From assembly GCA_035593725.1 (NCBI GenBank), contig DAOSZN010000022.1:1-33957 (forward strand): a stretch of DNA of 33,957 nucleotides. The letters are read 5' to 3'. Below the pieces are notes generated by a model. That model saw only the letters and a list, made by a program, of their open reading frames with translations, had not been told where the DNA came from and made no database searches. Positions 7,290 to 14,621 of the stretch are shown here, piece after piece (position 1 is the first letter of the stretch; each line of letters starts with the position of its first letter). The stretch is from UBA4971 sp029551185 (GTDB taxonomy: Bacteria; Bacillota; SHA-98; UBA4971). The translations under genes were made by a program, and so were the position numbers.

Positions 7290-8293
7290 TGAGGAAGGCG
7301 TTGTACTGGGAGGCCAAGTCTGATAAGGTTGTCCTGTGTCTTCTCTGTCCAAATTACTGCAACATAAAGCCGGGTAAGGCAGGGGTGTGCCGAGCCAGAA
7401 AGAACATAGCAGGCGAACTCGTTTCTCTGAACTATGGCGAAATAACGTCTCTCGCGCTGGACCCTATTGAGAAGAAGCCTTTGTACCATTTCTGCCCGGG
7501 CTCTGATATTCTCTCAGTCGGGACGTTAGGGTGCAATCTTTCGTGCGGATTCTGTCAAAACTGGCACATCTCCCAAGCTGACGCAGACACCTACAGCATG
7601 ACCCCGGCGGCATTGGCTGAAGTTGTCGCAGACTATGGGGCGAAGAAGGAGTCTGTCGGGCTTTCATATACGTATTCCGAGCCTTTGGTTTGGTTTGAAT
7701 TTGTGCTGGAGACTGCCGAACTTGTCCATGAAGCAGGCTTAAAGAACGTTTTGGTGACAAATGGGCACATCTGCGAAAAGCCCCTTAAGGAATTGCTTCC
7801 GTACATAGACGCTATGAACATTGATGTAAAATCCTTTTCTCCTTCGTTTTATGCTAAAGTGTGTCATGGCAAGCTTGAACCGGTGTTACGAACAGCTGAG
7901 GCAGCGCGTAAAGCAGGTTGCCATATTGAGATTACGAACCTTCTGATACCCGGCTTAAATGACTCCGGGGATGAAATCAGCGAGCTGGTCAATTGGGTTG
8001 CTGCAGCTCTAGGTGATACAACGCCGCTGCATTTCTCCAGGTACTACCCGGCGTACAAGTTTAAAGAGCCTCCAACGCCCATTGATACGCTACGTAAGGC
8101 GGCTGAGATTGCAAGAAGGAAACTAAAGTATGTTTATCTTGGGAACATCCCGGGTAAAGAAGGAGCTGACACTATCTGTTACGAGTGTGGCAAGACAGTG
8201 ATAAGGCGTACTGTTTTCGGTGTGGCAGAGGTTCATGTAATAGACGCCAAGTGCGAGTATTGTGGCGCTCCGATCCACGTTATTCAAACTTAA
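7289..8293 (+). CDS. amrS: AmmeMemoRadiSam system radical SAM enzyme
   Basis: Radical-SAM protein of 334 residues, the third component of the AmmeMemoRadiSam set. The iron-sulfur cluster motif CNLSCGFC gives Cys82, Cys86 and Cys89, the C-x3-C-x2-C spacing of the superfamily. Four N-terminal cysteines (17, 20, 24, 34 in CLLCPNYC...GVC) are shared with pyruvate-formate-lyase-activase-like relatives of this group. Two C-terminal CxxC pairs (CYECG and CEYCG) could bind zinc or another cluster. ATG 7289 overlaps the preceding stop by one base and has AAGAGG (7275-7280) 8 nt upstream. Substrate unknown; the tight coupling to the MEMO-AMMECR1 fusion implies they act together. Confidence 0.92.
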   Translation: MRKALYWEAKSDKVVLCLLCPNYCNIKPGKAGVCRARKNIAGELVSLNYGEITSLALDPIEKKPLYHFCPGSDILSVGTLGCNLSCGFCQNWHISQADADTYSMTPAALAEVVADYGAKKESVGLSYTYSEPLVWFEFVLETAELVHEAGLKNVLVTNGHICEKPLKELLPYIDAMNIDVKSFSPSFYAKVCHGKLEPVLRTAEAARKAGCHIEITNLLIPGLNDSGDEISELVNWVAAALGDTTPLHFSRYYPAYKFKEPPTPIDTLRKAAEIARRKLKYVYLGNIPGKEGADTICYECGKTVIRRTVFGVAEVHVIDAKCEYCGAPIHVIQT

Positions 8294-8306
8294 TCTTATC
8301 TGTAGG

Positions 8307-8321
8307 ACAAGAGCCTCTTGT
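8307..8321 (+). terminator. Perfect inverted repeat after amrS, weak terminator or operator
   Basis: ACAAGAG (8307-8313) and CTCTTGT (8315-8321) form a perfect 15-nt palindrome, 14 nt after the amrS stop. As RNA it makes a 6-bp stem with a 3-nt loop, followed by only TTTC. It may be a weak terminator or a protein-binding site. Confidence 0.35.
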
Positions 8322-8355
8322 TTCAACGCAAGAGTCTGATTCATCGCAATTATGT

Positions 8356-8383
8356 TTGCCGCGTGCATTCTTTCAATTATAGT
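8356..8383 (+). promoter_or_regulatory. Possible promoter of the 8489 gene
   Basis: TTGCCG (8356-8361) and TATAGT (8378-8383), 16 nt apart, share both hexamers with the proposed promoter at 1153-1181. They predict a leader of about 100 nt. Confidence 0.35.
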
Positions 8384-8488
8384 CTTATTCGGATTCGACA
8401 AAACGATGTTTTTGGAAAGCCTATGAAGGAGTTCCTGTTGTGTTGTCGAACCATACTCTTGAATACCCATAGAGAAGGAGGGATAAAG

Positions 8489-9016
8489 ATGAAGAAGAAG
8501 CTGCTTATAGCAATGGTGATTATTGGCGCTATGACACTTACCGGTGTAGCGTCTGCTGCCAACTATGTCGGTGTTGGTTACTATTTTCAGGGAGATTCAC
8601 GAGGATTGACCCTAAAAGGCGAACTGACGCTTACTGACATGATAGACGTAGGGATAGACTACTGTGGCATTAAAGACGCAGGGTGGGCCGATATTTACGG
8701 ATCAATGGATCTTAGGGAATTTGGTGATGCTCTTGTCGGTGCATATGGAGGAGTCAGACTTGCCGGTGAAACCAAGCCTGTGCTACTGTTGGGCGTATGG
8801 GGTGAGCAACCGATAAGCTCTCGGCTTGTGGTGTACGGGGATGCAGGCGTCGGTGTCAAACTCGGTTCAGGCAGTGTCAAGGCGTGGCTGGAGGCTGCCG
8901 GCGGTGTGATGGCAGATGTTTACGACCCGTTCTGGTTGGCAGGCGAAGTCTCTTTTAAGACGCAAGATGCAGTCGGTTCCACAGGATTTAGAGTCCTTGT
9001 CGGCATGGACTTCTAG
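8489..9016 (+). CDS. Small secreted beta-barrel-like protein, probable outer-membrane protein
   Basis: A 175-residue protein of unknown specific role. A classical signal peptide (MKKKLLIAMVIIGAMTLTG, cleavage near VASA/AN at residue 23-24) is followed by short alternating strands rich in Gly, Tyr and Val, such as YVGVGYYFQ, VDVGIDY-like strands, ALVGAYGGVRLA and YGDAGVGVKLG. No lipobox cysteine, helix or SLH domain is seen. The last residues, RVLVGMDF, end in Phe with alternating hydrophobics, the pattern of the beta-signal read by the BAM machinery. Length suits an 8-strand OmpW/OmpX-type barrel. ATG 8489 has AAGGAGG (8475-8481) 7 nt upstream. It appears to be a single-gene unit with two terminators downstream. 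Confidence 0.75.
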   Translation: MKKKLLIAMVIIGAMTLTGVASAANYVGVGYYFQGDSRGLTLKGELTLTDMIDVGIDYCGIKDAGWADIYGSMDLREFGDALVGAYGGVRLAGETKPVLLLGVWGEQPISSRLVVYGDAGVGVKLGSGSVKAWLEAAGGVMADVYDPFWLAGEVSFKTQDAVGSTGFRVLVGMDF

Positions 9017-9155
9017 TTGCCTCGTGTCAATTTGGAACACGAGCCTTACCTGGTAGGAAATCACGTAATCAGGTCCGGGATAAGCTGCCCGGCCCTACCG
9101 ATCGGTCTTGCAACACAAGCCTGGGCCGGCGAGAATTGAATAATTAAGTCTAAGG

Positions 9156-9201
9156 CAGGCTGCGGAGATTCACGTGAGGATTTAGCGCAGCCTGTTGTTT
9201 T
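9156..9201 (+). terminator. Rho-independent terminator after the small barrel gene
   Basis: CAGGCTGCG (9156-9164) pairs perfectly with CGCAGCCTG (9186-9194), a 9-bp stem. The interrupted T tract TTGTTTT follows (9195-9201). Confidence 0.8.
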
Positions 9202-9234
9202 ATCTTCCCTGCTTCGCCTTTCTTCAGCTCTCCG

Positions 9235-9265
9235 CGGTGGCAGATAATCTACTACCGGTTTTTTT
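9235..9265 (+). terminator. Second terminator upstream of the arginine operon
   Basis: CGGTGG (9235-9240) pairs with CTACCG (9252-9257) with one G-U pair, and seven T residues follow (9259-9265). With 9156-9201 it insulates the arginine promoter from upstream transcription. Confidence 0.72.
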
Positions 9266-9433
9266 AAACTCACCCTGAATTGATGTTATGTGCATTTATA
9301 TGGGTATGACTACCATAGTACACAATAGCCTTCACCTGCTGAAACCGTTGACTGTTTGACGCTTATGTTGATTCACGTAGAAAGCATCTGAACAAAGGCA
9401 CCTGTTGTCCCGTGAAAAAGCACCGGAACGGGT
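9266..9433. other. Upstream flank of the arginine promoter, possible degenerate second ARG box
   Basis: No gene is seen in 9017-9653 apart from the sites listed separately. Within this flank, the stretch around 9287-9306 (TGTGCATTTATAT then GGGTA) matches one half of an ARG box well and the other half poorly. A degenerate auxiliary ArgR site is possible. Confidence 0.25.
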
Positions 9434-9451
9434 ATTGCATAATTATGCAAT
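9434..9451 (+). promoter_or_regulatory. ARG box (ArgR operator)
   Basis: ATTGCATAATTATGCAAT is a perfect 18-bp palindrome and fits every position of the ArgR/AhrC consensus WNTGNATWWWWATNCANW. It covers the -35 box of the argC promoter, so ArgR with bound arginine would block RNA polymerase. The argR gene is not in the window. Confidence 0.88.
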
Positions 9452-9464
9452 CCATTGGTATAAT
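9435..9464 (+). promoter_or_regulatory. argCJBDF promoter
   Basis: TTGCAT (9435-9440) and a perfect TATAAT (9459-9464) are 18 nt apart. The -35 box lies inside the ARG box. The predicted start near 9471 leaves a leader of about 180 nt. Confidence 0.75.
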
Positions 9465-9481
9465 GATGCTATATTTGCTGC

Positions 9482-9580
9482 AGGTGTTTAATACGCATGT
9501 TTTGTCACAGGTTCCTGCTGAAGGTATCCCGTATAGGGTAGACAATCACATGGTAATCACTGATTGTCTATGCTACACCT
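9482..9580 (+). promoter_or_regulatory. Structured leader of the arginine operon
   Basis: TAGACAATCA (9539-9548) pairs perfectly with TGATTGTCTA (9561-9570). AGGTGT (9482-9487) pairs with ACACCT (9575-9580) around it. GCAGG (9480-9484) could instead pair with CCTGC (9514-9518), disrupting the outer helix. TTGG-TTTT follows, too broken for a clear terminator. This may be an attenuator-like element, or only mRNA structure; no T-box core motif was found. Confidence 0.4.
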
Positions 9581-9653
9581 TGGTTTTGGCAAGTGACAGT
9601 AAGAAATGAATAGTTCTTAACCCTAAGTACTAACAGTAAGGTGGGATATGGTT

Positions 9654-10766
9654 GTGATTCGTGTTGGAATAGTCGGTGCAGCAGGGTATGCAGGAGGGGA
9701 GCTTATAAGACTTCTTGTCGGTCATGACGGAGTGGCACTTACTACTCTTGTCTCCCGAACCCATGCAGGAAAACCGGTCTCGCAAGTGTACCCGGGTTAT
9801 TACGGTTATGACTTACCTCATTTCCGAGAGATATCCATGACCAATCTAGCCTATGAGTGCGACCTGGTTTTTATAGCTGCTCCTTCCGGAGCTGCTTGGC
9901 CTCTGATGAAAGACCTCGTTTCCATGAAACCCGGAATTAAGATAATCGATATAGGTTCAGACTTGCGATTGAAGGATCCTTCGCTGTACCGAAAGTGGTA
10001 CGGATATGAACATGGAGCCCCTGAATTGCTGTCGCAGTCGGTGTATGGCTTGTCTGAATTACATGCTGATGAAATAAAGGATGCCCGACTGGTGGCGAAT
10101 CCGGGATGCTACCCTACTGCAACCATTCTCGCATTTGCGCCTCTCGTCCGTTACGGTATGGTCTCTATGGACAGTATCGTCGTAAATGCCCTTTCCGGTG
10201 TATCAGGTGCAGGCAGAACTCCGGGACTTGGCTATCATTTTCCTGAGTGCAACGAGAACATGAGGGCATACGGACTTCTTTGTCACAGACATGTTCCCGA
10301 GATTGAGCAGGAACTTGCGGCAATTGCCAGGACGGGAGGATGGGATGACGCGGTAAATCTCAGTTTCACGCCACATCTGGTCCCACTGAATCGCGGAATC
10401 CTGGTTACTGCTTATGCTGATCTTGGAAACGACTTATCAGGAGACTCTTGTCTCCGGGACGTTAACCGGGATTTGGGTATCAGTTTGGACACGCCCGGAC
10501 TTACAGAAATCTATAGGAGTTTCTATAAGGGGAAGAGATTCGTTCGAATTCTGCCTCCTGACGAAGTTCCTCAGACTAAGGCAGTGGCAGGCTCCAACTA
10601 TTGTGACATCGGTGTTAGGGTAGACGAAAGGACAGGTCGAGTGCTGGTGATGGCGGCAATAGATAATCTTGTGAAAGGCGCTGCAGGCCAAGCCATCCAA
10701 AATATGAATCTAATGTTCGGGGAGCCGGAAGACAAAGGACTTAACTTAGCCCCGTTCTGGCCGTAG
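9654..10766 (+). CDS. argC: N-acetyl-gamma-glutamyl-phosphate reductase
   Basis: Third step of the acetyl pathway to ornithine: NADPH reduces N-acetyl-glutamyl-5-phosphate to the semialdehyde. About 370 residues, longer than the usual 340-350. The dinucleotide-binding motif GIVGAAGYAGGE is at residues 5-16. The catalytic cysteine is Cys152 in NPGCYPTA, and the SGVSGAGR block follows near 180. The upstream ATG 9648 is only 3 nt from AGGTGG. GTG 9654, 9 nt from GGTGG (9640-9644), gives MIRVGIVGAAGY, the normal N-terminus, and is preferred. First gene of argCJBDF behind the ARG box. The extra length is at the C-terminus (MFGEPEDKGLNLAPFWP). Confidence 0.95.
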   Translation: MIRVGIVGAAGYAGGELIRLLVGHDGVALTTLVSRTHAGKPVSQVYPGYYGYDLPHFREISMTNLAYECDLVFIAAPSGAAWPLMKDLVSMKPGIKIIDIGSDLRLKDPSLYRKWYGYEHGAPELLSQSVYGLSELHADEIKDARLVANPGCYPTATILAFAPLVRYGMVSMDSIVVNALSGVSGAGRTPGLGYHFPECNENMRAYGLLCHRHVPEIEQELAAIARTGGWDDAVNLSFTPHLVPLNRGILVTAYADLGNDLSGDSCLRDVNRDLGISLDTPGLTEIYRSFYKGKRFVRILPPDEVPQTKAVAGSNYCDIGVRVDERTGRVLVMAAIDNLVKGAAGQAIQNMNLMFGEPEDKGLNLAPFWP

Positions 10767-10997
10767 CGCTTTGTTTGCTCCAAAGTATTCGTCGACCCAT
10801 ATGGTCGCGATGTCGAAAGACAGGGCATATAGATGGAGGTGCTGCGGTCCGCAGGCTTATGACAATATGCCGATAGAAGCACGAAGAGCCATATGCGGAT
10901 TGCAATGCGCGCGCAGATATAGATATGCAGAGGCAGCGATACATAGAGGCATATCGCAAGCTGTGAAAAGGAGACAGGAAGGGAGGCGGCATATGAA

Positions 10998-12230
10998 ATG
11001 ACAGAGCTGAAATACGAGGTGCAAGGGAGTTGGCAATCAGCCCCCGGCGGAGTTACGCTACCCCGAGGGTTTCAGGCGTCAGGGGTGCATTGCGGAATAA
11101 AAAAGTCCCGTCCCGACTTTGCATTAATCGTGTCAGAGAAGCAGGCTCAAGCTGCCGGGGTTTTTACATCTAACCTGGTTAAGGCTGCGCCTGTTCTTGT
11201 TACCATGGAACACCTGGAGTCCGGATTCGCCCGGGCAATAGTGGCAAACAGCGGAAACGCCAACGCTTGCACAGGTGAGAAGGGGCTGAAAGATGCAGAA
11301 ATGATGGCAGAGGGAGTTGCCTCTCTCCTTGCTATTTGTCCTCAAGAGGTGGCAGTGGCTTCCACGGGAGTGATAGGCAAAGCCTTACCAATGGATAAAG
11401 TCAGTGAGGGAATTCGCCTTGCAGTATCCAACTTGAGCCCCAAGGGATCCGGCGACGCTGCCCAAGCCATTCTCACCACTGACAGAAGCACTAAAGAAGT
11501 TGGCCTGACAGGGAGTATCGGCGGGCGAAATGTGTCAATTGGCGGAATCGCCAAAGGGTCAGGGATGATTCATCCTAATATGGCAACTATGCTCGCGTTT
11601 ATCACTACTGATGTGGCAATTGCGCCTATCATGCTAAGGAAAGCGTTGGTTCAATCTGTGAACGAGTCCTTTAACATGATTACAGTCGACGGAGATACCA
11701 GTACGAATGATATGGCAATAGTGATGGCTAACGGACTTGCCGCAAATGCCTTAATAGACGAAGAAGGCCCTGACTTTGATGAGTTTTGCCGTGGCCTCCG
11801 CGAGGTTGCATCCTCTCTTGCCAAGATGATTGTGAAGGACGGAGAAGGCGCTACAAAGTTTGTTGAAGTCAGGGTCCAAGGGGCGAGTTCTGTGGAAGAC
11901 GCCAGATGTATTGCCAGGACAGTCGCTTCTTCGAATCTGGTCAAGACTGCCATTTTCGGAGCAGACCCCAATTGGGGACGGATTCTGGCTGCTGCAGGCA
12001 GGGCAGGAGTGAATTTTCATCCGGATCTGACAGACGTGTATATCGGTGATGTCCTTGTTGCATGTTCCGGCAAGTCCGGCGGTTTTGATGAAGATTGCGC
12101 CAGGAAAGCGTTAGCTGAAAAGAACATAGAAATTACTCTTAATCTTAATATCGGGAATGAGGCTGCGTCTGCCTGGACATGTGACTTGACTTACGACTAT
12201 GTAAAGATAAACGCGAGTTATACATCTTGA
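10998..12230 (+). CDS. argJ: Bifunctional glutamate N-acetyltransferase / ornithine acetyltransferase
   Basis: ArgJ recycles the acetyl group from N-acetylornithine to glutamate; 410 residues. The proenzyme self-cleaves between Ala196 and Thr197 in the motif IHPNMATMLA, and the new N-terminal Thr is the nucleophile. Upstream are KAAPVLVT near 62 and ANSGNANACTG near 83. The C-terminus ends in KINASYTS, matching the family's INASYT tail. ATG 10998 has GGGAGG (10981-10986) 11 nt upstream. A 231-nt gap separates it from argC, unusual inside an operon. It contains only small hairpins, such as CTGCGG/CCGCAG at 10842-10854. The stop TGA lies in the argB ribosome binding site. Whether it also uses acetyl-CoA cannot be decided from sequence. 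Confidence 0.96.
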   Translation: MTELKYEVQGSWQSAPGGVTLPRGFQASGVHCGIKKSRPDFALIVSEKQAQAAGVFTSNLVKAAPVLVTMEHLESGFARAIVANSGNANACTGEKGLKDAEMMAEGVASLLAICPQEVAVASTGVIGKALPMDKVSEGIRLAVSNLSPKGSGDAAQAILTTDRSTKEVGLTGSIGGRNVSIGGIAKGSGMIHPNMATMLAFITTDVAIAPIMLRKALVQSVNESFNMITVDGDTSTNDMAIVMANGLAANALIDEEGPDFDEFCRGLREVASSLAKMIVKDGEGATKFVEVRVQGASSVEDARCIARTVASSNLVKTAIFGADPNWGRILAAAGRAGVNFHPDLTDVYIGDVLVACSGKSGGFDEDCARKALAEKNIEITLNLNIGNEAASAWTCDLTYDYVKINASYTS

Positions 12231-12241
12231 GGAGGGATTAC

Positions 12242-13132
12242 ATGGATCTTGCATGTGAGAGAGCGGAGGTATTGGTAGAGGCCTTGCCATACATAAGGTC
12301 ATTTTCCGGAAAAACCGTTGTAATAAAGTATGGAGGGGCCGCTATGACAGATCCCTTGTTGAGGAAGATGGTGGCCACGGATCTTACCCTTCTAAGATAT
12401 GTAGGTATGAATCCTGTCATTGTCCACGGTGGCGGTCCGGAGATTACTGACTTTATGAAGCGTCTCGGGAAGACGCCTGTTTTCGTTAACGGACTTCGGA
12501 TGACAGACGCTGAGACTATGGAGATAGCTGAAATGGTGCTTACAGGGAAGATCAACAAAGAGGTCGTATCGCTGATAAATCAAAGCGGTGGGAAAGCCGT
12601 CGGACTTTCAGGGAAGGACGCAGGCTTAATCACTGCTGCCAAGGTGGGATCGGATAAGGATTGCTCTTCAAACGGGAATTGCAGGACAGTGGATCTGGGT
12701 TATGTAGGTACTGTTGCAGAAATAGACCCACTGGTCATAGACGTGATAGCGGAGGCGGGATTCATTCCTGTAATATCTCCTGTGGCTGCTGACGAAAACG
12801 GAGTCACCCTGAACATAAACGCTGACCATTTAGCAGGCAATCTTGCTTGTGCCCTTAAGGCTTATAAACTGATTATGTTAACAGATGTTGAAGGCATCAT
12901 GGATGATCCTTTGGATCTGTCATCCCTCATAGAAGAGCTGACAATCGATGAGGTGAGACAGATGACAGAGGACGGGCGTATTGTGGCGGGAATGCTTCCG
13001 AAAGTTGAGGCTTGTGTAACTGCTTTACATGGAGGAGTCGAGAGAGCGCACATAATAGACGGGCGCCGACCTCACTCTCTCCTTCTGGAGATGTTCACTG
13101 ACAAAGGAATTGGGACAATGATTCTCAAATAG
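12242..13132 (+). CDS. argB: Acetylglutamate kinase, probably arginine-inhibited type
   Basis: Second step of ornithine synthesis: N-acetylglutamate + ATP to N-acetylglutamyl-5-phosphate; 296 residues. Visible are VVIKYGGAAM near 27-36 (phosphate-binding lysine), VHGGGPEI near 62-69, LSGKDAGLI near 122-130, and the nucleotide-side LTDVEGI near 212. An N-terminal helix precedes the kinase core, and the C-terminus has HIIDGR. From general knowledge, both are features of hexameric, arginine-sensitive kinases, fitting a cyclic pathway where ArgB is the feedback point. The frame opens at TTG 12227 inside the Shine-Dalgarno; ATG 12242, 6 nt after AGGAGG (12230-12235), is clearly the start. Confidence 0.96.
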   Translation: MDLACERAEVLVEALPYIRSFSGKTVVIKYGGAAMTDPLLRKMVATDLTLLRYVGMNPVIVHGGGPEITDFMKRLGKTPVFVNGLRMTDAETMEIAEMVLTGKINKEVVSLINQSGGKAVGLSGKDAGLITAAKVGSDKDCSSNGNCRTVDLGYVGTVAEIDPLVIDVIAEAGFIPVISPVAADENGVTLNINADHLAGNLACALKAYKLIMLTDVEGIMDDPLDLSSLIEELTIDEVRQMTEDGRIVAGMLPKVEACVTALHGGVERAHIIDGRRPHSLLLEMFTDKGIGTMILK

Positions 13133-13207
13133 TTGCGCCTGACAGCAGTCGCGATCGAATGAAATAAGGCCATAAGGGTTATACGGAAGGACGGAAGGGA
13201 GGAAGGC

Positions 13208-13258
13208 ATGGCCCCTGTCAGTGGAGAGGCTCATGCACCGGGATTATGGAACACTTGA
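13208..13258 (+). CDS. 16-codon leader ORF overlapping the argD start
   Basis: ATG 13208 follows GGGAGGAAGG (13198-13206 region), a strong Shine-Dalgarno, and runs 16 codons (MAPVSGEAHAPGLWNT) to TGA 13256-13258. It overlaps the first 13 nt of argD in a different frame. argD itself has no good Shine-Dalgarno, so ribosomes finishing this ORF may restart at argD. No arginine codons are present, so it is not an obvious arginine-sensing leader peptide. It could also be chance. Confidence 0.35.
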   Translation: MAPVSGEAHAPGLWNT

Positions 13259-14475
13259 GGACTGAGGAAGTCGAGATCTTGACAAAGAAGCACCTGATGA
13301 ATACATACGGCCGCGCCGGAATTTCTCTGACCGAAGGCTCCGGGGCCAGAGTCCGGGATGCTGAAGGCCGGGAGTACCTGGATTTTGTAAGCGGGATTGC
13401 AGTATGCGGCTTAGGCCATTGCCATCCTAGGGTTGTGGCTGCCATAAGGGAGCAGGCAGGTAGACTGATGCATTGTTCCAACCTCTACCACATAGAAGCC
13501 CAGGCCCTCCTTGCCAAGATGTTGCTGGAGGATTCACCCTTTGGCAAGGCGTTTTTCTGCAACAGCGGCACAGAGGCTAATGAAGCTGCAATTAAATTAG
13601 CCCGGAAATATGCCAGGGTAAAGCACGGGGACGCCAGGTGCGAGATAGTGACAGCCTTGAAGTCTTTTCATGGGAGAACCTTAGGGTCTCTTACCGCTAC
13701 GGGACAGCCTAAGTATCAAAAGGACTTCGGACCGCTTCCCGCCGGATTCACATATGTGCCTTTTAATGATATTTCTGCCATGGAGCGGGCCGTAACAGAG
13801 AAGACTGCCGCTGTCCTTATTGAGCCTATTCAAGGCGAAGGCGGGATTCATGTCGCGGACGAAAAGTACATCCGGCGAGCCAGAGAACTGTGCGATGAAA
13901 CCGGGGCTATCCTTATCATGGACGAGGTCCAAACAGGCATGGGACGTACAGGCAAGATGTTCGCTTTTCAGCATTTCGGAATCGTGCCTGATGCCATAAC
14001 TCTTGCGAAATCACTGGGAGGCGGGTTTCCCATCGGCGCTCTTCTTGCAAAAGATGAGGTTGCAGAGGTATTTACACCGGGGACTCACGCTGCCACATTC
14101 GGTGGGAATCCGCTGGCATGTGCTGCGTCCTTGGCTGTGCTCAAGACTATACGCGAAGAAGGCATACTTGATCACGTAGTGGCCGTAAGTCGTTTCCTCT
14201 TCAAGATGCTTGAGGAATTGAAGGGACGATGTCCTCAGATAACGGAAATACGGGGACGGGGATTGATGGTAGGGATTGAGGTATTGGGCCGGTCAGATAC
14301 AGGTGTGGAAGACCCTGCGAAACTCATCTGTTTGCAGTGTGCAAGAGAGGGGCTCTTGGTGAACGCTGTCACAGATACGACAGTGCGTCTGCTTCCTCCG
14401 CTTATTATTGGAGAGGCGGAAGTCCGAGAGGCAGTGGATATCATGGAACGCGTCATGACAACTGTTTTCGGGTGA
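13246..14475 (+). CDS. argD: Acetylornithine aminotransferase
   Basis: PLP enzyme transaminating N-acetylglutamate semialdehyde to N-acetylornithine; 409 residues. The cofactor lysine is Lys255 in ITLAKSLGGGFPIGA, and Asp226 in LIMDEVQTGMGRTG binds the pyridine nitrogen. FFCNSGTEANEAA (about 103-115) binds phosphate. KHLMNTYGR near residue 15 is the typical ArgD N-terminus. ATG 13246 lacks a nearby Shine-Dalgarno and no upstream in-frame start exists. TTG 13255 is an alternative. Family members can also serve succinyl-diaminopimelate or GABA; the operon position supports ArgD. It follows argB by about 110 nt. Confidence 0.95.
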   Translation: MEHLRTEEVEILTKKHLMNTYGRAGISLTEGSGARVRDAEGREYLDFVSGIAVCGLGHCHPRVVAAIREQAGRLMHCSNLYHIEAQALLAKMLLEDSPFGKAFFCNSGTEANEAAIKLARKYARVKHGDARCEIVTALKSFHGRTLGSLTATGQPKYQKDFGPLPAGFTYVPFNDISAMERAVTEKTAAVLIEPIQGEGGIHVADEKYIRRARELCDETGAILIMDEVQTGMGRTGKMFAFQHFGIVPDAITLAKSLGGGFPIGALLAKDEVAEVFTPGTHAATFGGNPLACAASLAVLKTIREEGILDHVVAVSRFLFKMLEELKGRCPQITEIRGRGLMVGIEVLGRSDTGVEDPAKLICLQCAREGLLVNAVTDTTVRLLPPLIIGEAEVREAVDIMERVMTTVFG

Positions 14476-14621
14476 AAGATTATAGATATACATATACTAT
14501 TTCAATCATAGAAGGAGTTCCGGTAGTATTTTCCGAATTAGAAAAGGCACGCCGAATCCAGGACATGACCGGATTCGGAGGGCGTTGGAAAACCCACTAC
14601 CAAAGAAGGGCGGTATCGAAT

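Noticed and set aside
9412..9609. 65-codon ORF spanning the argC promoter
   Set aside because: It contains the ARG box and the -10 box of the promoter, has no ribosome binding site, and is not arginine-rich.
9471..9653. T-box leader for the arginine operon
   Set aside because: The conserved T-box sequence with its TGG-ACC-GCG core and a following terminator is absent.
10771..11001. 76-codon ORF between argC and argJ
   Set aside because: It has no ribosome binding site, odd composition and no family features, so it is treated as spacer.
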